Translations under genes and position numbers: made by a program | NCBI GenBank assembly: GCA_029260755.1 | Contig: JAJDCQ010000087.1 | Location: forward strand, 1 to 64,000 | Direction: 5' to 3' | From: Planctomycetota bacterium | GTDB taxonomy: Bacteria > Planctomycetota > J058 > JAJDCQ01 | Length of the DNA stretch: 64,000 nt | The notes under the pieces: model-generated | Database searches by the model: none | What the model was told of the DNA's origin: nothing | What the model saw: only the letters and a program-made list of their open reading frames with translations | Shown: in pieces, positions 48,797 to 58,223 of the stretch | Position numbering within the stretch: position 1 is the first letter of the stretch | Layout of the letters: each line of letters starts with the position of its first letter

Positions 48797-49507
48797 ATGA
48801 GGCGACGAGCCCAGCGCGGATTCACTCTGATCGAGCTGCTGGTCGTGATCGGGGTCATCGGCGTCCTGATGACGATGATCCTCGCGGTCCAGGGAACGGT
48901 GCTTCGAAAGTCGAAGCGCGCGGCCTGCGCCAGCAACCTGCGCCAGATCGGGATCGCCGTCACGGCCTACATGAACGGCGCCTTCGGCCCGAACCACCGG
49001 AAGGGATTCGGACCGCACGTCAGGGATCTCCAGACGCCGGACGAGCCCGAGGACGTCGGGATCGTCTTTCAGACGCTCGTGCGCACCGGCGAGATCGACG
49101 ATCCCGAGGTCTTCATCTGCCCGGCGTCGTTCGACGTCCCCCTCCGCCTCGGCCAGGGCCAGCAGCTCAACAGCTACACCCTGCCGATCACCGACGTGAC
49201 CGATCCGGACGCGAACTTCTCCTACGGCTGGACGGCCGGCACCATCCAGGCGACGACGGCGGTCTCGACGATCCCGATCGCCGCCGACCGCACCGTCACC
49301 GACATCGATCAGGTCGGCACGGCGACGACCGACGTGGCGATCAACCACATCGAGGGCCGGAACCTCCTCCGGCTCAACGGCACCGTCGAGTTCGTCCTCC
49401 GCGAGCTCGAGGACACCGCGAGCCCGCTGAACGACCCGACCGTCACGGCGTTCTTCCAGAACATGAACCTCCTCCGAGACGCGGGCCTGACCCCTCCGGG
49501 CCCGTAG
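48797..49507 (+). CDS. Type II secretion/pilin-like prepilin
   Basis: A 236-residue protein with a classical prepilin leader: a basic N-terminus, the cleavage site RG|FTLIELL and a long hydrophobic helix (about 10-31). This marks processing by a prepilin peptidase and N-methylation of Phe. The C-terminal segment HIEGRNLLRLNGTVEFV is a variant of the H-X9-DG pattern of the planctomycete-expanded DUF1559 family (Asn replaces Asp). The ribosome-binding site GGAGG is 8 nt from the ATG. It is a single gene following the kinase by 127 nt; no assembly machinery is adjacent. Confidence 0.92.
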   Translation: MRRRAQRGFTLIELLVVIGVIGVLMTMILAVQGTVLRKSKRAACASNLRQIGIAVTAYMNGAFGPNHRKGFGPHVRDLQTPDEPEDVGIVFQTLVRTGEIDDPEVFICPASFDVPLRLGQGQQLNSYTLPITDVTDPDANFSYGWTAGTIQATTAVSTIPIAADRTVTDIDQVGTATTDVAINHIEGRNLLRLNGTVEFVLRELEDTASPLNDPTVTAFFQNMNLLRDAGLTPPGP

Positions 49508-49541
49508 CTCCTCCCCTCACCGCCGCGCCCGACGGGGGCTG

Positions 49542-50933
49542 GTGAACGAGACCCTCTCCGAGCTCGCCGAGCGCCTCGGTCCGGACAACGTCCTCCGCGA
49601 CGACCGGATCCCGGCGGCGTTTCGTCGCGACCTGCTCACGTCCGTCCGTGGGCTGGCCGTCCCTGCCGAGGGCTGGACGCCCGCCGCCGTCGTGAGCCCC
49701 GGGTCGACCGAGGAGGTCGCCGAGGTGCTCCGCGCCGTCGGCTCCGCCGGCGGACGGGTCGTCTGCCGCGGAGGCGGCACCGGGATCATGGGCTCGGCCG
49801 CGCCGCCCGACGGGTGGGTCGTCCTCGACCTCTCTCGCCTCGACGCGATCGACATCGACGCGACCAGCCGGCGCGCGCGGGTCGGGGCCGGCGCCCGGAT
49901 CGCCGCCGTCGAGGCGAAGGCGGACGACAAGGGCCTCGTCCTCGGCCACGACCCGTGGACGTTCGAGATCGCGACGGTCGGCGGCGCGGTCGCGACCGAC
50001 GGCCTCGGCTACCTCGGGGCGCGCTACGGCTCGCTCGGCGATCGGGTGATCGGCGTGACGGCCGTCCTCGCCGACGGGACGGTCGTCACCAAGCGGCCGG
50101 CGGTGAAGGCGTCGGTCGGCTTCGACCTCTCCGCCTGGGTGATCGGGACCGAGGGAACGCTCGCGGTCGCGACCGAGCTCGTCCTCGACCTCCGCGAGCG
50201 GCCCGAGGCGCGCCGCCTCCGCGGCTACTCGTTCGCGACCCTGGAGGCCGCCTTCACGGCGACCTGCCGGATCGCCGAGGTCGACCCGGCGCTCCTCGAG
50301 CTGAGCGTCTCCTCGCCCGGCGCGGGCTCGATCTGGCCGTTCGCCGACGAGCTCGTCGACCGGCCGACCCTCTTCGTCGGCGTCGACGGCGTGATCGACG
50401 TGGTGAAGGGCCAGCTCGAGGCGATCCGCCAGCGGGCCGCCGAGCACGGGGCCGAGATCCTGCCCGGCGCGGCGGTGGAGGCGTTCTGGCGCGATCGGCA
50501 CGCGGTCGTCGAGCGCTACCGCAAGGACGACGACGGGATGACCGAGGCCGAGCGGCGCGCCGGCGACGTCGCGTTCGACTTCGTCCACGCCGCCATCCCC
50601 CGCGACGCGGTCGTCCCCTTTCACGGCGAGGCGCGCCGGATCCTCGAGCGCCGGCGCGTGACGATGATCGAGCTCGGCGTCTGGGTCGCGCCCGAGCTCG
50701 TCAGCATCGTCTTCGCGAAGCGGGCGGACCGGGCCGCGATCGCCGCCGCGACCGACGAGCTCATCCGGCTCGTCCACGGCCTCGACGGGTCGATGGAGTA
50801 CTGCCACGGCGTCGGCCGGCGCCTGGCCCACCTCCTCGACGACGAGCACGGCGACGCCCTCGCCGCGTACGTCCGCGTCAAGCGCGCCCTCGACCCGCGC
50901 GGCGTCCTCCCCTCGCTCGGAGAGTGGGTCTGA
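49542..50933 (+). CDS. FAD-linked oxidase (glycolate oxidase/D-lactate dehydrogenase type)
   Basis: A 463-residue protein from GTG 49542. It is a complete PCMH-type FAD-binding domain: RGGGTGIMGSAAPP (about 67-80) binds the pyrophosphate, and EIATVGGAVATDGLGYLGAR (about 143-162) and VIGTEGTLAVATE follow, with FAD-oxidase C-terminal domain residues HAAIPRDAVVPF. It fits D-2-hydroxyacid dehydrogenases such as GlcD, but substrate is not assignable. Last residues GVLPSLGEWV are normal for the family. It is 30 nt upstream of miaE. Confidence 0.9.
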   Translation: MNETLSELAERLGPDNVLRDDRIPAAFRRDLLTSVRGLAVPAEGWTPAAVVSPGSTEEVAEVLRAVGSAGGRVVCRGGGTGIMGSAAPPDGWVVLDLSRLDAIDIDATSRRARVGAGARIAAVEAKADDKGLVLGHDPWTFEIATVGGAVATDGLGYLGARYGSLGDRVIGVTAVLADGTVVTKRPAVKASVGFDLSAWVIGTEGTLAVATELVLDLRERPEARRLRGYSFATLEAAFTATCRIAEVDPALLELSVSSPGAGSIWPFADELVDRPTLFVGVDGVIDVVKGQLEAIRQRAAEHGAEILPGAAVEAFWRDRHAVVERYRKDDDGMTEAERRAGDVAFDFVHAAIPRDAVVPFHGEARRILERRRVTMIELGVWVAPELVSIVFAKRADRAAIAAATDELIRLVHGLDGSMEYCHGVGRRLAHLLDDEHGDALAAYVRVKRALDPRGVLPSLGEWV

Positions 50934-50963
50934 GCCGCCGGCCGCGGTAGAGTGGCTCCCGCG

Positions 50964-51641
50964 ATGCCAGCGCCCGAGACCGAGCCCCGCGCCTTCCCCT
51001 GGTCCGACCCGCGAGACGGCCTCCCCCTGGCCACGGCGACGGCGCCCGGATGGGCGAGGATCGCCCTCTCGAACGTCGACGCCCTCCTCGTCGACCACGC
51101 CCACTGCGAGCAGAAGGCGGCATCGAGCGGCCTCGCCCTCCTCGGGCGACACCCCGAGAGCCCCGGGCTCGTCCGGGCGATGCTCGCCCTCGTCCACGAG
51201 GAGCTCCGTCACTTCCGGCAGGTCGTCGACCTTCTCGAAGCGCGCGGCGGCTCGCTGACCCCGCCGCGGCCCGACCGCTACGCCGGCGAGCTCCGCCGGC
51301 TCTCGTGCAGCCTGGCGCGCGGGCTCGGCGGGCTCGGTGACATCCTCGTCACGGCGGCGTTCATCGAGGCGCGCTCGTGCGAGCGGTTCCGCCTCCTCGC
51401 CGAGGAGCTCGCCGTCACCGAGACCGAGCCGCTCCCCCCGGGGCTCGACCCGGAGACGGGCGCCAGCCTCGAGGGCTTCTACACCCGCCTCGCCGACGCC
51501 GAGGGGCGTCACTGGGAGCTCTTCCGCGACCTCGCGATCGGCGCGTGCGGCGAGCCCGCGGTGCGGCGACGCCTCGAGGTGGTCGCCGCGGCGGAGGCGG
51601 AGCTCGTCGCATCGCTCGACCCCGGACCGCGGATCCACTGA
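50964..51641 (+). CDS. miaE: MiaE-type tRNA-(ms2io6A37) hydroxylase
   Basis: A 225-residue protein of the MiaE di-iron family, which hydroxylates the isopentenyl group on A37 of tRNA. Two diiron motifs are visible: HEELRHFRQ and EGRHWELFRD (ExxH), plus EARSCERF and CEQKAA supplying the other acidic ligands. The start is ATG 50964; a GTG at 50952 is also in frame but lacks support. MiaA and MiaB, needed for the substrate, are not in this window. The lone miaE after a FAD oxidase is unremarkable. Confidence 0.92.
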   Translation: MPAPETEPRAFPWSDPRDGLPLATATAPGWARIALSNVDALLVDHAHCEQKAASSGLALLGRHPESPGLVRAMLALVHEELRHFRQVVDLLEARGGSLTPPRPDRYAGELRRLSCSLARGLGGLGDILVTAAFIEARSCERFRLLAEELAVTETEPLPPGLDPETGASLEGFYTRLADAEGRHWELFRDLAIGACGEPAVRRRLEVVAAAEAELVASLDPGPRIH

Positions 51642-52295
51642 GCGATCGTGGCTTCTTCTGCGGGGCCTTGCCGAACCGTGTGCGAAGCGATGGCCGACGG
51701 GCGGGGGCGGCGGGTGGGCGGCCTGCTTCGGGAGGTCCGGGCCGGCCGAGCCGCTGTTTCCCGTTCGGAACGTTGCGGGGCAGCCAGCGCGGGGGTCAGA
51801 GCGCCGGTTGCCGCTCGTTCGAGACGGGGTTGCCGGGGCGGGCTCCCCTCCCGAGCGGTAACCGGACGACACTGACCCCCAATGCCAGCCCGCGGTGAGT
51901 CGCCCGAACCGAATCTTCGCTGGTGCGTGCGAGGTCGCGCGCCCCACGCCCTGGATCGCGCAGAGGGCCCCGGCCGCGGATCGCGCAGACGGTCCCGGGC
52001 CTCCGCATCGGTTCGTACACCCACCACTTGGATCGCGCAGGAACCCCCCGGGCCTCGCATTGGGGGTCAGTGTCGTCTTCCTGCTGTCTTGGGAGGGGAG
52101 CTCGCTTCGGCAACCCCGCTCCGACAAGCAGCAGGAAGCGCTCTGACCCCCGCGCTGGCTACCCAGAAGAGCGACGAACGGGAACCGGCGGCTCGGCCCA
52201 CCCGCAAGCACCGAAGCAGGCCGCCCACCCAACGGCACCGCCCGTCGGCAATCGCGTCGCCAACGGTCGGCGAGTCCCGACGAACGTTCGCCGCC
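51642..52295. other. Gene-free region made of nested inverted repeats
   Basis: Between the convergent ends of miaE and the SDR gene. The outer arms (about 51686-51790 and 52150-52256) pair imperfectly: the left CAGCCAGCGCGGGGGTCAGA matches the right TCTGACCCCCGCGCTGGCTA. An inner pair runs near 51860-51885 and 52060-52080: GACACTGACCCCCAATG against CATTGGGGGTCAGTGTC. The centre near 51945-52045 contains tandem GGATCGCGCAG units. Very likely a composite repeat element, not coding, though a long frame on each strand crosses it. Confidence 0.7.
51686..52256. repeat. Nested inverted repeat of about 570 bp
   Basis: Each arm is about 220 nt with gaps. It contains repeated GGATCGCGCAG motifs in the central loop and two GGGGGTCAG palindromic cores that resemble the element core at 58926-58936. 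The arrangement suggests repeat elements inserted within one another. Confidence 0.7.
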
Positions 52296-53060
52296 TCAGC
52301 CGTGCATCGTCAGGCCGCCCGAGACGCTGATCGACTGGCCGGTGATGTAGCTCGCCTCGTCGCTGCACAGGAACACGACGATGCCCGCGATGTCGGCGGG
52401 GTCGCCGAATCGTCGGAACGGGATCGCGCGGCGGAGCGCCTCGTAGAGCTGCTCGCCGTTCGGCTCGTCCTTCACCGACTCGAGCAGCGGCGTGTGGGTC
52501 GGGCCCGGGCAGACCGAGTTCACGCAGATCCCCTCGCGAGCGTGCTCGCGGGCGAGCGCCTTGCCGAGCGCGATCATCGCCCCCTTGCACGCCGAGTAGA
52601 CCGCCTCGCGGCTGCCGCCGACGCGGCCCGCGTCGCTCGCGAGCATCACGACCTTGCCCCGCTTGCGCTCCTTCATGCCCGGCAAGACCCGGTGGAGCAC
52701 GTTGAGGTGCGCGAACAGATTGACCCCGACGAGCTGGTCCCAGAGCTCCGGCGTCGTCTCGAGAAACGGCAGGAACCGGTCCCAGCCGACGTTGTTCACG
52801 AGGACGCTCGTCGGGCCCACCTCCTCCTCGAACGCGGTCACCGCCGCGGACACCGCGGCGTAGTCGGTCAGGTCGACCTCGACGGCGTGGGCGGCCCCGC
52901 CCGCCTTCTCGATCTCGCGGACCGTCGCGTCGGCGGTGCCGGCGTCGCGGTCGAACACGCCGACGACGGCGCCCTCGGCGGCGAAGCGCAGCCCGATCGC
53001 GCGGCCCATCCCGCCGCCGCCCCCCGTCACGATCGCGACCTCGTCGAGCAGTCCTCGCAC
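52296..53060 (-). CDS. Short-chain dehydrogenase, BadH/hydroxyacyl-CoA-dehydrogenase-like
   Basis: A 254-residue classical SDR. Cofactor motif TGGGGGMGRAIG (about 12-23), NNVGWDRF (about 89-96), catalytic Ser in MLASDAGRVGGS (about 139-150) and the YSACK active site (about 155-159). The NNVGWDRFLPF, SDAGRV and CPGPTHTPLL segments match, from memory, BadH-type 2-hydroxycyclohexanecarboxyl-CoA dehydrogenases, but neighbouring genes do not support an aromatic-degradation role. The C-terminal SVSGGLTMHG is normal. It converges with miaE across the nested inverted repeat. Confidence 0.9.
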   Translation of the reverse strand: MRGLLDEVAIVTGGGGGMGRAIGLRFAAEGAVVGVFDRDAGTADATVREIEKAGGAAHAVEVDLTDYAAVSAAVTAFEEEVGPTSVLVNNVGWDRFLPFLETTPELWDQLVGVNLFAHLNVLHRVLPGMKERKRGKVVMLASDAGRVGGSREAVYSACKGAMIALGKALAREHAREGICVNSVCPGPTHTPLLESVKDEPNGEQLYEALRRAIPFRRFGDPADIAGIVVFLCSDEASYITGQSISVSGGLTMHG

Positions 53061-53152
53061 GGCAGCCTCCCGCCGGCGCGCGGCCGGCCTCGTCCTCGAC
53101 CTCGGCCGGCCACCCTACGACGCGCCTGACGAACGCGCGAGCCCGTCTCGGC

Positions 53153-56100
53153 TCAGTCGGGCTCGGGCGCCTTGCGAAGCGCGCTCGCCTCCGCCTCGAG
53201 GCGCGCCGCCTCCTCGATCTCGCCAGCGTCGCGGAGGATCGCCGCCCGGACCTCGAGCGCCTCGGCCCGGGTCGGCCGGAACTGGGCCTCGCCGCCGGCG
53301 ATCACGAGGAGCCGGTCGGCGTCGTCGAGGGCGGCGGCCGCGTCGGCTGGTCGGCCGGCCGCTCGCTCGATGCGTGCGAGGTCGATCTCACCTTCGGCGA
53401 GCTTCCCCGCCTGCCACGCGGCCCACCAGCTGCGTCGCTCGCCCAGGGCGAGCAGACGGTTCCGGCGGACGTCGATGATCGCTTCGGCCTCATCGGGTCG
53501 TCCGGCCGCGATCAGGGCGGTGATCAGCGACCGCTGCACGTCGGCGAGGGTGAAGGCATCGTTCCAGAGGTAGTCGCGCGGTCCGGTCTCCGAGAGCACC
53601 ACGTATCGCTCGACGCTCGCCCGGAGATCCGCGAGCCCTTCCTCGAGTCGATCGAGCGCGAGGAGGCGCTCGCCACGACGCCGGTAGGCGCCCGCGGCAT
53701 CGCGACGCGCGTCGCGGCTCGCCTCCGCCGGGGCGGCCTCCTCATCGGCGAGCGTCACGGCGCGCTCCCAGCACGCGAGCTCCTCGTCGAGTCGTCCGTG
53801 ATTCCGCGCGTGCCCGGCGGAGATCTCGTGGAGCCAGGCGACCCGCTGGTGGGTCTGGGTCGGATCGGTCCGCGAGACCTCCAGGGCCCGATCGATGGCA
53901 GCGGTCGGATCGAGGCCGACGTCCTGCGCCTGCGCGCCGCAGCAGGCCGGCGCCCCGGCGTCGAGGAGCGCCTCGGCGAGCGCCCCCCACACCAGGAACG
54001 GTCGGCCGTCGGACGTCGAACGGTTGACCACCCGGACGCCCGCGGCGGCGAGCTGCGTCGCTCGGTCCTCCCGGGCCGTCGACAGCTCGCCGCTCTCGTC
54101 GAGGAGCGCGAAGGCCTCGCGGAACGACTCCACGCCCGGCGAGTAGAGGGTGATCTCGGCGACGGTCGCGGGGAGGCTTCCGATCCGGCGCTCCGCCGGG
54201 AGCTCCCGGTCCCGCCGGAGGGCTTCCCGAAGGAGCTCGGTCCGCCGGCCCTTGTCGCCGGCCCAGCTCAGCGCCTCGGAGGCGTCGACGAGCAGCCAGG
54301 GCGACTCGACCCCGCAGCCGAGCGAGGCATCGACGAGGCTGTGGGCGAGCCGGACCGTCTCCTTCCAGCTCCGGATGATCCCCTCCTTGTTGGCTTGGAC
54401 CACGAGCTGGCCGAGCACGACGAGCTCGGCCGGGTCGTGGACCCGTCGGTCGAGCGCCCGCTGCACGCGCGCCGTCAGGCGTGCGCGACTGCCGAGGGCC
54501 GCCGCGATCCGTCGATGAGCGCGGAAGGTGAACGGCGAGAGGTTTCGCCGCACGAGGTGAACCTCGAGGAGGAGGACGCGATCGACGATCTCATCGGTCG
54601 GATCGTCGAGGCGACGAAGCTCCTCGAGGAGGTCGCGAAGCCGCCCCTGGAGCTTGGCCGCGCGCTCGGCCTCGAGGAGGGGCAGACGCCCCGTGACGCG
54701 CCCGGCGAGCGCCTCGAGGAGATGGGCAGCGTCGGCGGGCCCGTCGATCGCGACGAGCGCGGCCTCGTCGAGGCGCGCGAGGACCGCGTCAGGCCAGCCG
54801 CTCGGGTCGAGCTCGGCGCCCCCGTCGATCGCCGCGCGGAGAGCGTGGATCGCGTCCTCGACCCGGCCGGGCTCCAGGAGCAGGCGCTGACCTCGGAGCG
54901 CGTCGATGCGGGCGCGGGCGTGAGGCTCGAGGCCGGCGACCACTCGCAGCTCATCGAGAAGCTCGGGGTCGAGGTAGCCGAGCTCGACCGCCCCGTCGGC
55001 GACGGCCCGAGCGAGCTCGCCCTGAGCGCTGCCGGGCAGCGGCGTGCCGGCGCCCGCGAGGCCCGCCAGGCCCGGCCAGAGCTCGCGGCGCCGGAGGAGC
55101 TCGACGGCGGCGGCGGCGAGCTCGGGGTCGCCGCCGACCCGCACGACGACGTCATCGACGGCGGCGGCGTGCTCGGCCTCCTCGTCGTCGGCCCGGGCGA
55201 GCCGGTCGATCGCGAGGAGCAGCCGGGCGCGACGGCGGTCGCCGGGCGCGCCCACTGCGATCGCCTCGAGGCGAGCGCGCGCGTCCGAGTCGAGCGGCCC
55301 GTGTTCCCGGAGACTCTCCTCGATCGCGGCGAGACCGACGCCGAGCTCGCGGGCCGCGCCGGTCTCGGACCGGTCGCGCCTCCCCATTGCCACGAGGAGG
55401 CCGACGGCCCCCGCGAGGAGCACCGCCCCGAGCGTCACGGCGGCGACGACGCCGAGCGGCGACCGGCGGCGCGATCGAGCGGAGCCGAGCGTCGCCGGGT
55501 CGAGGAGCGCGGAGCGGAGCGCGGCGGCGGACGGGAACCGGGCCGAAGGATCCGAGGCCAGCGCCCGGAGGCAGACGCGGTCGAGGCTCGACGGAATGTC
55601 ATCCCGCCAGCGCGACGGCGGCGGCGGCTCGCGCCGGAGCAGATCCGAGAGGACCTGGGTGAGGCTCTCGCCGACGACCGGCGCGCGCCCCGTCAGGCAG
55701 GCGTAGAGGACGGCGCCCAGGCCGTAGACGTCGCTGGCCACGCCGACGGCGCGGGCTGCCTCGCCGCCGCGGACGAGCTCGGGCGCCATGAAGATCGGCG
55801 TGCCGGTGATCTCGCCCGAGAGGGTGAGGCGCTCCTCACCGTAGACGTCGTGGGCGATCCCGAAGTCGACGATCCGGGGGAAGCCGGACGCGTCGAGGAG
55901 GACGTTCTCGGGCTTGAGGTCGCGGTGGATCACGCCGAAGCCGTGGGCGTGCTCCACCGCATCGGCGAGTCGCGCGACGATCCGGACGGCGTCGCGCGGT
56001 GCGAGCGGTCCGCCGACGAGACTCGCCGCGAGCGTGGTGCCATCGACGAGGTCCATCGCGTACCACGGCCGACCCTGGTGGACGCCGTTGGCGTGCACCG

Positions 56101-56344
56101 CGACGATGCCGCGGTGACCCGACAGGCGTCGGGCGAGCTCGATCTCCCGCTCGAACCGGGCGCGCGGCCGCCCGGCCGGCCAGCCCAGGAGCGTCTTGAG
56201 GGCGTGGACGGCCCCATCCGACTCGCGCCGCGCGCGAAAGACGATCCCCATCGAGCCGCGGCCGATGGTCCCTTCGAGGCGGTAGGGCCCGACGGCAGCG
56301 CCCGGATCGTGGTAAGGGTCGTGCGATGGAACGGGGCTTCTCAA
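53153..56344 (-). CDS. Membrane Ser/Thr kinase with large helical C-terminal domain
   Basis: A 1063-residue protein from TTG 56344, with GGAG 6 nt upstream; no ATG fits. The kinase domain (about 18-285) has the GRGSMGIVFRA loop, HALK (Lys about 50), HRDLKPENVLL, IVDFGIAHD and MAPEL, all catalytic residues intact. One transmembrane helix (about 300-325) is followed by about 730 residues of helical repeats (TPR-like), probably extracytoplasmic. It is divergent from the S1P-lyase-like gene, their starts 136 bp apart, with an operator palindrome close to the shared region. Confidence 0.93.
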   Translation of the reverse strand: MRSPVPSHDPYHDPGAAVGPYRLEGTIGRGSMGIVFRARRESDGAVHALKTLLGWPAGRPRARFEREIELARRLSGHRGIVAVHANGVHQGRPWYAMDLVDGTTLAASLVGGPLAPRDAVRIVARLADAVEHAHGFGVIHRDLKPENVLLDASGFPRIVDFGIAHDVYGEERLTLSGEITGTPIFMAPELVRGGEAARAVGVASDVYGLGAVLYACLTGRAPVVGESLTQVLSDLLRREPPPPSRWRDDIPSSLDRVCLRALASDPSARFPSAAALRSALLDPATLGSARSRRRSPLGVVAAVTLGAVLLAGAVGLLVAMGRRDRSETGAARELGVGLAAIEESLREHGPLDSDARARLEAIAVGAPGDRRRARLLLAIDRLARADDEEAEHAAAVDDVVVRVGGDPELAAAAVELLRRRELWPGLAGLAGAGTPLPGSAQGELARAVADGAVELGYLDPELLDELRVVAGLEPHARARIDALRGQRLLLEPGRVEDAIHALRAAIDGGAELDPSGWPDAVLARLDEAALVAIDGPADAAHLLEALAGRVTGRLPLLEAERAAKLQGRLRDLLEELRRLDDPTDEIVDRVLLLEVHLVRRNLSPFTFRAHRRIAAALGSRARLTARVQRALDRRVHDPAELVVLGQLVVQANKEGIIRSWKETVRLAHSLVDASLGCGVESPWLLVDASEALSWAGDKGRRTELLREALRRDRELPAERRIGSLPATVAEITLYSPGVESFREAFALLDESGELSTAREDRATQLAAAGVRVVNRSTSDGRPFLVWGALAEALLDAGAPACCGAQAQDVGLDPTAAIDRALEVSRTDPTQTHQRVAWLHEISAGHARNHGRLDEELACWERAVTLADEEAAPAEASRDARRDAAGAYRRRGERLLALDRLEEGLADLRASVERYVVLSETGPRDYLWNDAFTLADVQRSLITALIAAGRPDEAEAIIDVRRNRLLALGERRSWWAAWQAGKLAEGEIDLARIERAAGRPADAAAALDDADRLLVIAGGEAQFRPTRAEALEVRAAILRDAGEIEEAARLEAEASALRKAPEPD

Positions 56345-56413
56345 CGTCTTCTCCGCCTGGAGAATAGCTCTGCGGAGCCGCGTCGCGCCAGGCGGCCGCG
56401 CCCGATTGTCCTT

Positions 56414-56442
56414 GACGGATGGGGGCCCTCTCCAGATAATCC
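56414..56442 (+). promoter_or_regulatory. Sigma70-type promoter of the lyase gene
   Basis: TTGACG (56414-56419), a 17-nt spacer and GATAAT (56437-56442) form a good promoter. The start site near 56449 falls in the middle of the palindrome at 56440-56461. Confidence 0.75.
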
Positions 56443-56461
56443 GAGTAATTACTCGGATTCA
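56440..56461. promoter_or_regulatory. Perfect 22-bp palindromic operator candidate
   Basis: AATCCGAGTAA followed by TTACTCGGATT is a perfect 22-bp palindrome overlapping the -10 box and start site. This is the classic position for a dimeric repressor; TetR-family operators often have this length. A TetR gene lies 1.8 kb away. Confidence 0.65.
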
Positions 56462-56479
56462 GCCATCAGGAGAGCGACC

Positions 56480-57955
56480 ATGGATCTTCCGGAGCAGGGC
56501 ATCGATCGAGACGAGGTGATGCAGGAGCTCGAGGAGCTCCGCCGTGATGACGTGCCGTGGCTCGAGGGCAAGGCGTTCACGAACCTCTTCATCGTCGACC
56601 GCGACGGCAAACGCCTCGTCGAGGACGCGTTCCGGAGCTACCTCTGGGAGAACGCGCTCGACCCGACCCAGTTCCCGAGCCTGCTGCGGCTCGAGACCGA
56701 CATCCTCGCGATGGCGGCGGCGCATCTGGGCGGCGACGAGTCGATCACCGGCTCGTTCACGAGCGGCGGCACCGAGTCGGTCATGCTGGCGGTGAAGTCG
56801 GCCCGCGACCTCGCCCTCGCGACGCGTCCCGAGCTGGCGAGGCTCGGGAAGCCAGAGATCGTCCTGCCCGTGACGGCGCACCCGTGCTTCCAGAAGGCGG
56901 CCCACTACCTCGGCCTCGACGCGACCCAGGTGCCGGTCGACCCCGAGACGCTCCGGGCCGACCCGGCCGCGATGGCCGCGGCGATCACGGACCGCACGAT
57001 CCTCCTCGTCGGGTCGGCGCCGTCGTACGCCCACGGGGTCGTCGACCCGATCCCCGAGCTCGGCGCGCTGGCCGAGGAGACCGGCATCCCGCTCCACGTC
57101 GACGGCTGCATCGGCGGGTGGCTCCTCCCGTTCTTCCGCGAGCTCGGCGCGCCGGTGCCCGCGTTCGGCTTCGAGGTGCCCGGGGTCGGGTCGATCTCGA
57201 TGGACCTCCACAAGTACGCGTTCGCGGCGAAGGGCGCCTCGGTCGTCCTCTACCGCGACCCGGCCCGGCACCGGCATCAGGTCTTCACCTGGTCGAGCTG
57301 GCCCGGCTACTCGCTCGTGAACCCGGTCATCCAGAGCTCGCGGTCGGGCGGACCGCTCGCGGCCGCGTGGGCGATCCTCAAGCACTACGGCCACGACGGC
57401 TACCTCGAGGTCGTCCGGAACCTCAAGGCGTCGACCGACCAGATCGTCGAGACGGTCAACGCGTCGAGCCATCTCCGCGTCCTCAGTCGGCCGGAGATGT
57501 GCCTCGTGGCGATCGCGTCGACCACCGACGACCTCTGCATCTTCGACCTCGCCGACGCGCTCCGCGCCAAGGGCTGGGTCGCCTACCCGCAGTTCCGGAT
57601 GGGCGAGGGGATGCCGCCGAGCCTCCACCTCACGATCCTGCCGAAGAACCTGCCGCACGTGGACCGCTGGCTCGCCGACCTCGAGGAGTGTGTCGCCGAG
57701 CTGCTCGCCAGCCCGCCCGAGCGGTCGCCTGGCCTGGCCGCGATGGCCGCGTCGGTCGACCTGTCGGCGTGCAGCGACGTGGAGCTCCAGGGGCTGCTCG
57801 CCCAGGTGCTCGGCGACGGCGGCCCCTCGGCGCCCTCGCCGGACGTGAACCGGCTCCTCGACGCCCTCCCGACGGCGATCCGTGACCGGGTCCTCGGCGC
57901 GGCGTGGCAGCACATCATCGCCAGCGCCGGCCGCCCGATCGCTGCCGTCTCGTGA
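56480..57955 (+). CDS. PLP-dependent decarboxylase/sphingosine-1-phosphate-lyase-like enzyme
   Basis: A 491-residue type I PLP enzyme of the group II decarboxylase/S1P-lyase branch. GSFTSGGTESVMLAVKSARD (about 94-113) is the cofactor phosphate-binding part, HVDGCIGG holds the Asp that contacts the pyridine nitrogen, and SMDLHKYAFAAKGAS carries the Schiff-base Lys (about 245). Eukaryotic S1P lyases carry a similar sequence. Bacterial homologs act on phosphosphingoids or related amino acids, and I infer C-C cleavage without naming the substrate. The C-terminal helical extension (about 400-491) is larger than usual. ATG 56480 has AGGAG 8 nt upstream, promoter and operator. Confidence 0.88.
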   Translation: MDLPEQGIDRDEVMQELEELRRDDVPWLEGKAFTNLFIVDRDGKRLVEDAFRSYLWENALDPTQFPSLLRLETDILAMAAAHLGGDESITGSFTSGGTESVMLAVKSARDLALATRPELARLGKPEIVLPVTAHPCFQKAAHYLGLDATQVPVDPETLRADPAAMAAAITDRTILLVGSAPSYAHGVVDPIPELGALAEETGIPLHVDGCIGGWLLPFFRELGAPVPAFGFEVPGVGSISMDLHKYAFAAKGASVVLYRDPARHRHQVFTWSSWPGYSLVNPVIQSSRSGGPLAAAWAILKHYGHDGYLEVVRNLKASTDQIVETVNASSHLRVLSRPEMCLVAIASTTDDLCIFDLADALRAKGWVAYPQFRMGEGMPPSLHLTILPKNLPHVDRWLADLEECVAELLASPPERSPGLAAMAASVDLSACSDVELQGLLAQVLGDGGPSAPSPDVNRLLDALPTAIRDRVLGAAWQHIIASAGRPIAAVS

Positions 57956-58009
57956 GCGTGAGCATCGCGACGCGTGGGCAGCGGCTCGGCGACGCCCGAA
58001 CCAATCCAT

Positions 58010-58090
58010 GCAATCCGCGTCATCCGCGGTTCGGTCTCCCTGGGCGGCGAACGAACGGGAACCGCGGATTGTCGGATTGACTGGATTGCG
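58010..58090. repeat. Inverted repeat, TCCGCG family, copy 4
   Basis: The arms are GCAATCCGCGTCATCCGCGG and GGAACCGCGGATTGTCGGAT. The left flank is identical to copy 3 for GGCTCGGCGACGCCCGAACC. It lies between the lyase gene's end and the TetR stop; a second, TGCAGAGCC-type repeat arm follows at about 58145. Confidence 0.85.
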
Positions 58091-58223
58091 AGACGCGGGA
58101 GTTCATTGCCGACGCGCCGGGCCGCGTTCCAGGAACGACGAATCTCATGCAGAGCCGCTGAGACGCAGAGCAGCCAGCTCGGAGAACACGGACAAGACGG
58201 AGACAAATCCCGACTTGCGAGAG

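Noticed and set aside
53798..56400. Upstream extension of the lyase frame over the kinase
   Set aside because: The extension is antisense to the kinase; the ATG at 56480 has a ribosome-binding site and promoter.
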